Shown one piece after another: positions 1 to 6,401 of a stretch of 7,809 nt of DNA. The translations under genes were made by a program, and so were the position numbers. Numbering within the stretch: position 1 is the stretch's first letter; each line of letters starts with the position of its first letter. This DNA comes from Nonlabens sp. (GTDB taxonomy: Bacteria; Bacteroidota; Bacteroidia; Flavobacteriales; Flavobacteriaceae), in NCBI GenBank assembly GCA_030731685.1, contig JANQTO010000043.1:1-7809 (forward strand). Reading direction: 5' to 3'. Below the pieces are notes generated by a model. It was not told the origin of the DNA. It made no database searches and saw nothing but the letters and a program-made list of their open reading frames with translations.

Positions 1-48
1 TAAGTAATTTATGATGTTCTAACAGAAAATGTCAAGCATTTGCACATC

Positions 49-663
49 ATGCTTGCTTTTCCAAACGTTTATTTTGCGAAGCTTACTCCTAGAGGGCAGT
101 TCACAAACATGGCAGCTGTGACTAAGGAAGTAAAAATGATGATGGACCCAAATGTGGACCCATTTGCTACACCAGACCCTGCAAATGCTGGTGAGGTTCC
201 TGCATCACTAGGAGCTAAAGATATCTTTGACCTAGACCGTGTGCAATTACTAAACGCATACACATGTACAGAATGTGGTAGATGTACTGACGAATGTCCT
301 GCAAATATTACGGGTAAGAAACTATCGCCCAGACGCATTATGATGGCAACGCGCGACAGACTTGAAGAAGTAGGCGCAAACATTAATAAGAACGGCAGTT
401 ATGTAGATGATGGTATTTACTTGCTTAAAGACCATATCACAACAGAAGAATTATGGGCCTGTACTACATGTAATGCTTGTGTAGAAGCTTGTCCTATAGG
501 AATAGACCCATTGAGTATTATTATGGAAATGCGTCGTTATCTCGTTTTGGAAAACAGCGCTGCACCATCAGAACTTAATGCGACCATGGGGAATATAGAG
601 AATAATGGTGCGCCATGGCCCTACAATCAAATGGATAGACTTAATTGGGCAAACGAACTTTAA
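49..663 (+). CDS. 4Fe-4S dicluster (Fe-S)-binding protein, HdrC/GlcF-like, C-terminal part (5' end missing or broken)
   Basis: This is the soluble electron-transfer part of a heterodisulfide-reductase-like iron-sulfur protein. Counted from the ATG at 49 it has 204 residues. Two classic CxxCxxCxxxCP motifs are visible, C73/C76/C79/C83 (CTECGRCTDECP) and C138/C141/C144/C148 (CTTCNACVEACP), so it should bind two [4Fe-4S] clusters. Flavobacterial homologues, as I recall them, are about 440 residues, with an N-terminal quinone-interacting membrane domain ahead of this part. The conserved-looking KHLHI stretch lies partly upstream of the ATG, yet an in-frame TAA sits at 1-3 and the other two frames stop at 5-7 and 12-14. 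The membrane domain is therefore absent, separate, or lost by mutation or a sequence-edge error. TTG 40 and ATG 109 are alternative starts; no ribosome binding site decides between them. The CCG-domain gene at 1170 is its expected partner. The family is certain; the 5' end is not. Confidence 0.85.
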   Translation: MLAFPNVYFAKLTPRGQFTNMAAVTKEVKMMMDPNVDPFATPDPANAGEVPASLGAKDIFDLDRVQLLNAYTCTECGRCTDECPANITGKKLSPRRIMMATRDRLEEVGANINKNGSYVDDGIYLLKDHITTEELWACTTCNACVEACPIGIDPLSIIMEMRRYLVLENSAAPSELNATMGNIENNGAPWPYNQMDRLNWANEL

Positions 664-665
664 AG

Positions 666-1100
666 ATGGAAGAAACTAACAAGAGCTTTATTAACGTAAA
701 AGATGAACAAGGCAATAACGGCAGTCCCGTACTTGCAAAAGGAGTTAAAAACTACCTTATTGATATAGACGGCACCATTACGGATGATATACCTAATGAA
801 GAACCAGAACGTATGTCAACTTGTTTACCGTTTCCAGATGCACTAGCCACGTGTAACGAGTGGTATGACTTAGGACACCAAATCTGTTTTTTTACTTCTA
901 GGACTGAGGAGCACAGAGAAGTCACCGAAAACTGGCTACAAAAGCATGGTTTTAAATATCACAGTTTGTTAATGAATAAACCGCGTGGTGGGAACTACCA
1001 TTGGATTGACAATCATATCGTGCGTGCTACCCGTTACAAAGGAACCTTTTCTAATCTCACTGAAAAACGCGCGACGATAGAGGTTTTTGAAGAAAAATAG
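666..1100 (+). CDS. HAD-superfamily hydrolase (small, flavobacterial type)
   Basis: This is a 144-residue cytoplasmic protein of the haloacid dehalogenase (HAD) phosphohydrolase superfamily. Motif I is LIDIDGTITDD, with D33 as predicted nucleophile and D35 as acid/base. Motif II is FFTSRT, with T77 or S78. K105 in LLMNKPRGG fits motif III. D115 in HWIDNH is the likely motif IV acid, though only one Asp is present where many HADs have two. There is little room for a cap domain, so the substrate may be a macromolecule or a small phosphoester; the substrate is unknown. I recall close flavobacterial homologues being named 'phosphoheptose isomerase', which these motifs do not support. The ATG at 666 is preferred over an in-frame TTG at 645 because it begins 2 bp after the preceding stop. 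The gene sits between two iron-sulfur partner genes, which suggests co-transcription but not a proven functional link. Confidence 0.88.
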   Translation: MEETNKSFINVKDEQGNNGSPVLAKGVKNYLIDIDGTITDDIPNEEPERMSTCLPFPDALATCNEWYDLGHQICFFTSRTEEHREVTENWLQKHGFKYHSLLMNKPRGGNYHWIDNHIVRATRYKGTFSNLTEKRATIEVFEEK

Positions 1101-1110
1101 AGACAATCCA

Positions 1111-1155
1111 GCACAGCCTGTGCTTATAAAATAAAAATTAACTGATTACAGTTAA
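1111..1155 (+). repeat. Two small inverted repeats ahead of the CCG-domain gene
   Basis: The 69-bp gap between the HAD and CCG genes holds two perfect inverted repeats. The first, 1111-1123, is GCACAG-C-CTGTGC; in practice it would be a 5-bp stem with a 3-nt loop. The second, 1138-1155, is TTAACTG-ATTA-CAGTTAA, a 7-bp stem with a 4-nt loop, ending 14 bp before the ATG at 1170. Neither is followed by a T-tract, so they are poor terminators. They may be an operator, an RNA-processing or stabilising hairpin, or chance in AT-rich DNA. Confidence 0.45.
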
Positions 1156-1169
1156 CTAATAACAAAGCA

Positions 1170-1961
1170 ATGAGTGAACCAATTAAAGTACCTACCGTAG
1201 CGGAATATATTGCACAGGGAAAGCAACCAGAAGTATTATTTTGGGTGGGCTGTAGTGGTAGCTTTGACGATAGGTCAAAAAAAATAACCAAGGCTTTCGT
1301 AAAGCTACTTAATAAAGCAAATGTTGATTTTGCTGTGCTAGGAGCTGAGGAAAGCTGTACCGGTGACCCAGCAAAGCGCGCTGGTAACGAGTTCTTGTTT
1401 CAAATGCAGGCCATGATGAACATAGAAGTTCTCAATGGTTATGAAATCAAGAAAATCGTAACAGCCTGTCCGCACTGCTTTAATACGTTAAAGAACGAAT
1501 ATCCGGAATTAGGTGGAAATTACGAAGTGATTCACCATACTAGCTTTTTGAAAGACCTTATCAATACAGGTAAGCTTACCATCGAAGGCGGTAAATTTAA
1601 AGGTAAAAAAATCACTTATCATGACCCGTGTTATTTAGGTCGTGCAAATGATATTTACGAGGCTCCTAGAGAACTTATTGAAAAACTAGATGCTGCTCTT
1701 GTAGAAATGAAACGCTCTAAACGTAACGGCTTATGCTGTGGTGCCGGTGGTGCTCAAATGTTTAAAGAACCAGAGCCTGGTAATAAGGACATCAATATAG
1801 AACGTACAGACGAAGCACTAGAAACAGGTGCCGAAGTGATTGCCGCAGCTTGTCCATTCTGCAATACCATGATGAGTGATGGTATAAAAGCAGCCGAAAA
1901 TGAAGGCAAAGTAGAAGTACTAGATATTGCAGAACTAATTGCAAACGCCGCCGATTTATAA
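1170..1961 (+). CDS. CCG-domain (Fe-S)-binding protein, HdrB/HdrD/LutA-like
   Basis: This 263-residue cytoplasmic protein has two cysteine-rich CCG domains, as in heterodisulfide reductase HdrB/HdrD, glycolate oxidase GlcF and lactate-utilisation LutA. The N-terminal repeat has C28, C63 and C100-PH-C103, with SCTG (62-65) where CCG would be. The C-terminal repeat is complete: C154 in HDPCYLGR, C189-C190-G191 and C228-PF-C231. Full CCG domains bind noncubane or [4Fe-4S] clusters in characterised relatives; whether the degenerate first repeat binds metal here is open. It is the usual partner of the two-cluster ferredoxin-like protein encoded at 49-663, and together they resemble the HdrBC electron-transfer module. 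Donor and acceptor cannot be inferred from the sequence. The start at 1170 matches the conserved N-terminus VPTVAEY...QPEVLFWVGC. No Shine-Dalgarno sequence is visible; the upstream region is A-rich. Confidence 0.93.
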   Translation: MSEPIKVPTVAEYIAQGKQPEVLFWVGCSGSFDDRSKKITKAFVKLLNKANVDFAVLGAEESCTGDPAKRAGNEFLFQMQAMMNIEVLNGYEIKKIVTACPHCFNTLKNEYPELGGNYEVIHHTSFLKDLINTGKLTIEGGKFKGKKITYHDPCYLGRANDIYEAPRELIEKLDAALVEMKRSKRNGLCCGAGGAQMFKEPEPGNKDINIERTDEALETGAEVIAAACPFCNTMMSDGIKAAENEGKVEVLDIAELIANAADL

Positions 1962-1973
1962 TCTGTATTATAA
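1956..1973 (+). repeat. Perfect inverted repeat over the CCG gene stop codon
   Basis: The sequence TTATAAT-CTGT-ATTATAA is a perfect 7-bp stem with a 4-nt loop, extendable by one T-G pair. It includes the stop codon TAA at 1959-1961 and ends 14 bp before the next ATG at 1988. The stem is entirely A-T and is not followed by a T-tract, so termination is unlikely. Its geometry (7-bp arms, 4-nt spacer) equals that of the repeat at 1138-1155 on the other side of the same gene. Confidence 0.45.
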
Positions 1974-1987
1974 GGAAATGACGCGCT

Positions 1988-2221
1988 ATGTTTTACATTG
2001 AAAAAATACCATTAAAGCAGCGTATTATCACAGGACTTATAGGTGCAATTACATGCGGTGGGTTCTATGCAGGATTTCAGTATTATTTCGATGAATTTAG
2101 CTGGCCGCCAGTGATATTTCAAGGTGTCTTGATGGGTCTCTATTTTTCTCTATCTTTAAAATGGAAGAACTCAAAAGACGGTAGTACTAAATCTAGCCCT
2201 AAAACAAAACTTAATTTATGA
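1988..2221 (+). CDS. Small two-helix inner-membrane protein, unknown function
   Basis: This 77-residue protein has two predicted membrane helices, about residues 13-33 (glycine-rich, from IITGLIGAITCGG) and 41-57 (from PVIFQGVLMGLYF), joined by a short loop with D35 and E36. Basic residues precede helix 1 (K6, K10, R12) and follow helix 2 (K58, K60 and later lysines), so both termini should face the cytoplasm. The polar tail after residue 58 is Ser/Lys-rich. I do not recognise the family and see no catalytic motif. An AAGGA at 1972-1976 lies 11 bases before the ATG and may help initiation, although such sites matter little in Bacteroidota. The end overlaps the next gene by 4 bp (ATGA), suggesting coupled translation. 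Together with the continuous strand this makes a real gene likely despite its size. Confidence 0.75.
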   Translation: MFYIEKIPLKQRIITGLIGAITCGGFYAGFQYYFDEFSWPPVIFQGVLMGLYFSLSLKWKNSKDGSTKSSPKTKLNL

Positions 2222-2844
2222 AATTTAAAACGACCTACCTCATATTCCTAATGCTTATCATAAGCGCCATAAGCAATGCCCAACGAGACAGGGACAAGGC
2301 TTACGACCGCATGGGGAAATCCGTTTGCGAGTGTGTTGAGAAAAAAGGAGATGACCTTAAAGATGCTACTCAGGCTCAGTTCGAATTGGCCTTTGGTGTT
2401 TGTTTAATTAAGGCTTACAATGAAGACAGCTCCTTCTATAAGAGCAAAGGAATTCAAATCACTACTGACGGTGATGCCATGGAAGCGTTAGGTGAGGAAA
2501 TAGGAATGAAAATGGCTGAATACTGCCCAGAACTCCTGTTAAGTATGGCTGCTTTTTATGAGGACGATGAAGATTTTGCCGAGGAGGCAAATGAAATCAT
2601 GAGTATCGTAGGAACTATTGAAAAAGTAGAAGATGGCACCTTTCACACCTTAATAATCAAAGGTGATGACGGCCGCACATACAAAATGCTATGGCTTACC
2701 TACGTTAACAATCACGATATCTTGCTAGAAGCCGTCGCAAATAAAAAGCCACATACATTCACTTATTACGAGACAGAAATGTATGATAACCGAATTAATG
2801 AATACCGCAATATGCTCATTGTGGATTCTGTAGAAAAACTATAA
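2218..2844 (+). CDS. Exported four-cysteine protein, unknown function
   Basis: This 208-residue protein has a good Sec signal peptide: K2, K4, a hydrophobic core at about 7-18, and predicted cleavage after SNA21 before Q22. The mature part shows two regions. Residues about 25-125 look helical and acidic, with four cysteines: C37-E-C39 (VCECV), C62 and C103 (YCPELL). They are spaced so that two disulfides could form in the periplasm. Residues about 126-208 look beta-rich (VGTIEKVEDGTFHTLII onward), resembling a small OB-like or beta-barrel module, but I cannot name a family. Exported Bacteroidota proteins of unknown function with a similar CxC...C...CP layout are familiar to me, but no function is known to me. 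It overlaps the preceding membrane-protein gene by ATGA and ends 1 bp before the next start, so it belongs to the same transcript. Confidence 0.85.
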   Translation: MKFKTTYLIFLMLIISAISNAQRDRDKAYDRMGKSVCECVEKKGDDLKDATQAQFELAFGVCLIKAYNEDSSFYKSKGIQITTDGDAMEALGEEIGMKMAEYCPELLLSMAAFYEDDEDFAEEANEIMSIVGTIEKVEDGTFHTLIIKGDDGRTYKMLWLTYVNNHDILLEAVANKKPHTFTYYETEMYDNRINEYRNMLIVDSVEKL

Positions 2845-2845
2845 T

Positions 2846-3328
2846 ATGCAAGTTCCCTTTGAAAATCTTCCTGACGATGCAAGAGTCTGGATTTACCAGT
2901 CAAACAGACCGTTTACAGCGACAGAGCTTGAAGAGATTTCTTTACTTACGGCATCATTTTTAGAAAAGTGGACTGCTCATGGCAGCGACTTACATGCTGG
3001 CGTCACTTTTCCGTATAACAGGTTTGTAGTAATAGGCTTAGACCAGGGAATCGCTAGTGCAACAGGATGCTCCATAGATAGCTCCGTTCGATTTATACAG
3101 TCGCTAGAAAGCGCTTACAATGTAGATTTACTGGATAAGATGAATGTCACCTACAAAAACGGTGAATATCTTGCACACAAAGAGTTGAATGACTTTAAAA
3201 AGATGGCCAAGGATAAATCGGTAACTGCAAAAACAATCGTATTCAATAATCTAGTTGCTACCGTAGGAGAGTTTAGGGAATTTTGGGAAGTCCCAGCTTC
3301 TGAAAGTTGGCACGCACGCTTCTTTTAA
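2846..3328 (+). CDS. Conserved flavobacterial protein, often labelled 'ABC transporter ATPase'
   Basis: This 160-residue soluble protein has no signal peptide. It matches a family I recall as highly conserved in Flavobacteriaceae, with an N-terminus of the form LPDDARVWIYQSNR, a central segment NRFVVIGLDQ...ATGCSIDSSVRFIQ (residues 58-85, with C75 and D78), and the conserved end ESWHARFF. Databases often call it 'ABC transporter ATPase'. However, no Walker A (GxxxxGK[ST]), no ABC signature (LSGGQ) and no Walker B are visible, so that name is not supported. The single conserved-looking cysteine next to an acidic residue could be catalytic or structural, but that is speculation. It is the last gene of the first unit, starting 1 bp after the previous stop and followed by a strong terminator 22 bp after its own stop. 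Its role is unknown. Confidence 0.88.
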   Translation: MQVPFENLPDDARVWIYQSNRPFTATELEEISLLTASFLEKWTAHGSDLHAGVTFPYNRFVVIGLDQGIASATGCSIDSSVRFIQSLESAYNVDLLDKMNVTYKNGEYLAHKELNDFKKMAKDKSVTAKTIVFNNLVATVGEFREFWEVPASESWHARFF

Positions 3329-3346
3329 GTTTATAACATATTTGAT

Positions 3347-3375
3347 AAGTGCCGCCATATCGTGCGGCATTTTTC
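3347..3375 (+). terminator. Rho-independent terminator of the Fe-S unit
   Basis: TGCCGC (3350-3355) pairs with GCGGCA (3364-3369) around an 8-nt loop and is followed at once by five T residues (3370-3374). With a G-T pair and A-T pairs the stem can extend outward to 3347/3372. It lies 18-22 bp after the stop at 3328 and well before the next start. This is the one clear transcription boundary in the window. Confidence 0.85.
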
Positions 3376-3396
3376 ATTTATAGAGAATTAGTTTTT

Positions 3397-3404
3397 TATC
3401 TTTA
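3397..3404 (+). promoter_or_regulatory. Candidate Bacteroidota -7 box for the GH3 - bshA unit
   Basis: TATCTTTA matches the Bacteroidota/Flavobacterium -7 consensus TAnnTTTG except for the last base. It lies 48 bases before the ATG at 3453, which would give a leader of about 40 nt. No clear TTTG or TTG element occurs at the usual distance upstream; the closest is a T-rich stretch at 3370-3379 that is also the terminator tail. Its position just after a terminator supports it, while the weak -33 argues for caution. Confidence 0.45.
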
Positions 3405-3452
3405 GAGCTGGGAACGGTAATTGATTAAACTACCACTCAAGACCTTGCTATT

Positions 3453-6401
3453 ATGAATTTTCGCTATATACAATATGTTTTTTTGATGTTCGCTTTCGCG
3501 AAAGCAAACACCGCACAAGCACAACTCAATTCTATAAACCCATTAAAGGCAGCAAACGCGCAAGCCCAGCAAAAATGGGTAGACAGCGTGTACAACTCGC
3601 TTAACCAACAGGAACGCATAGGGCAGCTCATTATGGTTGATATGTATTCTAACAAGGACAAAGCACATGTAGACCGCGTTAAAAAACTGGTAACTGAGCA
3701 AAAAGTAGGTGGCGTCATATTTTTTCAAGGTGGACCCGTGAGACAGGCACATCTCACAAACGAAATACAGGCACTTGCAAAAACAAAACTACTCATCGCC
3801 ATGGATGCTGAATGGGGCTTGAGTATGCGCATAGATAGTACCTACGCATTTCCATGGAACATGACGCTAGGAGCAACACCAGGAACATCTAGTGCCTATG
3901 AAGTAGGCGAGCGCATAGGCAAGCACAGTAAACGTATGGGCGTGCACGTTAATTTTGCGCCAGTAGTTGACATCAATACAAATCCTAAAAACCCGATTAT
4001 AGGAAATCGTAGTTTTGGCGAGGACATGTTTAATGTGGCTCAAAAATCCTATGCATACATGAACGGATTGCAAAGTACGGGCGTTATGGCTTGCGCAAAG
4101 CATTTTCCTGGACACGGCGATACAGACCAAGACAGTCACAAAACGTTGCCTACGGTTAGTTTCAGCGCGCAGCGCATAGACGAGGTTGAGTTATACCCGT
4201 ATAAAGCGCTTTTTGAAAAAGGTATGGCCAGTGTTATGGTTGCCCATCTTAACATACCCAGTCTGGACAATAGACCAGGTTACCCAAGCAGTTTGAGTGA
4301 AAAAGTAGTTACTGGTATTTTAAAAGAAAGACTAGGTTTCAATGGACTGATTTATACAGATGCCCTGAATATGAAAGGAGCTTCTAACTTTAGTAAGCCT
4401 GGTGATGTAGATTTACAGGCATTTAAGGCTGGTAATGACGTATTACTTTTTACAGAAGACGCATCAAAAGCAATAGCGGCCATAGACGCAGCTATTAAAA
4501 AGGGCGAAATTTCTCAAGAACGCTTAGCGCATTCTGTAAAGAAAATATTAATGGCTAAGTATCTAGCAGGTTTAAACGCGTATCAACCTGTGGACACAAC
4601 GAACCTTACAGAACAACTGAATAAAGAAAAAGACGATAGTGTTTACGAAAGTGCGATTGCAAAAGCGGTTACTTTACTGAATAACAAGAACAATATTCTA
4701 CCACTACAAAATTTAGAGAAACGCAAAATCGCGTACATATCGCTAGGAGACGATTCAGGCGATGCATTCTATAAAGAACTGAATAAATATACAAAAGTAG
4801 ATAGGCTTATTGCTACAAAGCTAGACGTATTAACAACTATGCTTAAACCCTATAATACAGTAATTATAGGCTTTCATAAAAGCAATGCAAACCCATGGAA
4901 AAGCTTTAAAGCCACGCAGGCAGAACTTATCTGGATGAACGAGCTAGCACGTAATCACGAGGTTATCTTAGATGTTTTTGCCATGCCCTATATGCTTGAA
5001 CAATTTACGGCAACGTCAAACTTTGAAGGGCTGCTTATGTCTTATCAAAACAGTGTGATGAGCCAGCAAGTAAGCGCCCAGCTTATTTTCGGTGCACGCG
5101 ATATGGTTGGTAAAATACCTGTTAGCGCTGGCGTTTATAAGGCAAATGATGGCATACGCTTTAACGGCATCAAGCGCCTGTCGTATGGCGCAACTCCTAG
5201 TAGTGTAGGCTTAGACCCAAGCATGATTGCAAAGATAGATGCCATAGCAAACAAAACCATCGAAGATATGGGAACGCCAGGAATGCAAATACTGGTAGCG
5301 AGACATGGCAAGGTTATCATGAACAAAAACTATGGTTACCACACTTATGAAAATACACAAGAAGTAGTTGATAATGACCTTTACGATATCGCCTCTATGA
5401 CAAAGATTCTGGGAACATTACCACTTGTTATGAAGTTACAAGAAAAGGGTGACCTCTCGCTAGACGACAAGCTAAGCGATTTATTACCAGATTTCAAAGA
5501 CTCTAATAAAGGTAATATTACTGTAAAAGAAATGCTATCACACGTAGCGAGATTGCAGCCGTGGATTCCGTTTTACAAATCAACTCTAGATTCTCTTACC
5601 GCAGAACCTTCTAATAGTTATTATACTAAAGATGCTACAACCAGTTTTTTTATTCCCGTAGCAGACCGGTTGTACACTAGTAATGTGCTTGCAGACAGCA
5701 TTATAACTCGTATAAAAACGAGTGAATTGCTTTCACGTAATGGTTATAAGTACAGTGACTTGCCTTTTTATCTATTGAAAGAGTATATTGAGCGTAAAGA
5801 AGGTAAGGACCTGAGCACACTCACTCAAGAGCAGTTTTACGGACCAATGGGAATGAACTATATGGGTTACCAGCCACTATTGCGCTATGACAAGAGTCAA
5901 ATCGTTCCTACAGAAAATGATAGTTCATTCCGCAATCAACTGGTTCACGGTTATGTCCATGACCAAGGAGCCGCCATGCAAGGAGGAATAGGTGGGCACG
6001 CCGGCCTATTTTCCAATGCAAACGACGTAGCAAAAATGATGCAGATGTATATGCAAGGTGGATACTACGGAGGCAAACAATACCTTAAACAAGAAACCTT
6101 GAGTGCATTTAACAGCTGTTATTATTGTAGCGATGGTGTGCGCCGTGGTGTCGGTTTTGATAAGCCGCAACTAGGTACCGCAGGTCCTACATGTGGTTGC
6201 GTGGGAATGACAAGTTTTGGCCATAGTGGATTTACGGGAACCTACACGTGGGCCGACCCAGAAACTGAAATTGTGTATGTATTCCTATCTAATCGCATAC
6301 ATCCCAGTGCCGAAAATAGATACTTGATATCGAATGATGTTCGCACCCGGATTCAACAAATAATCTATGATTCGATTATAGATACAAATAAGACATTATG
6401 A
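3453..6401 (+). CDS. Exported GH3 beta-N-acetylhexosaminidase / serine hydrolase (beta-lactamase family) fusion
   Basis: This 982-residue two-enzyme protein begins with a signal peptide (residues 1-23, ending TAQA before Q24, with no lipobox), so it should act in the periplasm. Residues about 45-370 form a NagZ-type GH3 barrel. It carries the family motif KHFPGHGDTDQDSH at 216-229, in which the D227/H229 dyad provides the acid/base. The nucleophile is D303 in IYTDALNMKGAS. Known NagZ enzymes release GlcNAc from muropeptides. Residues about 390-570 resemble a GH3 C-terminal domain. Residues about 585-975 form a beta-lactamase/D-Ala-peptidase-like serine hydrolase with S648-MT-K651, Y767-S-D769 in the YxN position, and H924-S-G926 in the KTG position. 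The second domain could be an esterase, amidase or peptidase on wall fragments; its substrate is not readable. Four cysteines (889, 892, 914, 916) precede HSG. The length is usual for this Bacteroidota fusion. It overlaps bshA by ATGA. Confidence 0.93.
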   Translation: MNFRYIQYVFLMFAFAKANTAQAQLNSINPLKAANAQAQQKWVDSVYNSLNQQERIGQLIMVDMYSNKDKAHVDRVKKLVTEQKVGGVIFFQGGPVRQAHLTNEIQALAKTKLLIAMDAEWGLSMRIDSTYAFPWNMTLGATPGTSSAYEVGERIGKHSKRMGVHVNFAPVVDINTNPKNPIIGNRSFGEDMFNVAQKSYAYMNGLQSTGVMACAKHFPGHGDTDQDSHKTLPTVSFSAQRIDEVELYPYKALFEKGMASVMVAHLNIPSLDNRPGYPSSLSEKVVTGILKERLGFNGLIYTDALNMKGASNFSKPGDVDLQAFKAGNDVLLFTEDASKAIAAIDAAIKKGEISQERLAHSVKKILMAKYLAGLNAYQPVDTTNLTEQLNKEKDDSVYESAIAKAVTLLNNKNNILPLQNLEKRKIAYISLGDDSGDAFYKELNKYTKVDRLIATKLDVLTTMLKPYNTVIIGFHKSNANPWKSFKATQAELIWMNELARNHEVILDVFAMPYMLEQFTATSNFEGLLMSYQNSVMSQQVSAQLIFGARDMVGKIPVSAGVYKANDGIRFNGIKRLSYGATPSSVGLDPSMIAKIDAIANKTIEDMGTPGMQILVARHGKVIMNKNYGYHTYENTQEVVDNDLYDIASMTKILGTLPLVMKLQEKGDLSLDDKLSDLLPDFKDSNKGNITVKEMLSHVARLQPWIPFYKSTLDSLTAEPSNSYYTKDATTSFFIPVADRLYTSNVLADSIITRIKTSELLSRNGYKYSDLPFYLLKEYIERKEGKDLSTLTQEQFYGPMGMNYMGYQPLLRYDKSQIVPTENDSSFRNQLVHGYVHDQGAAMQGGIGGHAGLFSNANDVAKMMQMYMQGGYYGGKQYLKQETLSAFNSCYYCSDGVRRGVGFDKPQLGTAGPTCGCVGMTSFGHSGFTGTYTWADPETEIVYVFLSNRIHPSAENRYLISNDVRTRIQQIIYDSIIDTNKTL
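3492..3505. repeat. GCTTTCGCGAAAGC palindrome, copy 1 (inside the signal-peptide codons)
   Basis: This is a perfect 14-bp palindrome in the coding strand of the GH3 fusion gene. It is read GCT TTC GCG AAA GC, giving Ala14-Phe-Ala-Lys-Ala18 at the end of the hydrophobic part of the signal peptide. A second copy at 7438-7453 is read in the same phase. I recall this palindrome as very frequent in several marine flavobacterial genomes; its role is not known to me. Confidence 0.8.

Noticed and set aside
645..665. TTG at 645 as start of the HAD gene
   Set aside because: It would overlap conserved codons of the preceding Fe-S gene. The ATG at 666 directly follows that gene's stop and gives a normal N-terminus.
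1978..2001. ATG at 1978 directly after AAGGA, opening a 7-codon frame
   Set aside because: It ends after seven codons within the start of the membrane-protein gene. A leader peptide is possible, but nothing such as codon bias or an attenuator hairpin supports it.
3337..3344. CATATTTG, one mismatch from the -7 consensus TAnnTTTG
   Set aside because: It lies just upstream of the terminator hairpin at 3350-3369, so a transcript starting there would be terminated at once. No -33 element is visible.
3464..4139. Open frames on the minus strand inside the GH3 fusion gene (3464-3718, 3543-3752, 3867-4139)
   Set aside because: They are antisense to strongly conserved GH3 codons, have low-complexity Cys/Phe/Ser-rich translations, and have no recognisable domain or start context.
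5751..5759. YSD instead of YxN in the serine hydrolase as a sign of lost activity
   Set aside because: As I recall, Bacteroidota fusions of this type commonly have YSD at this position, so it looks like a subfamily feature and not a defect.
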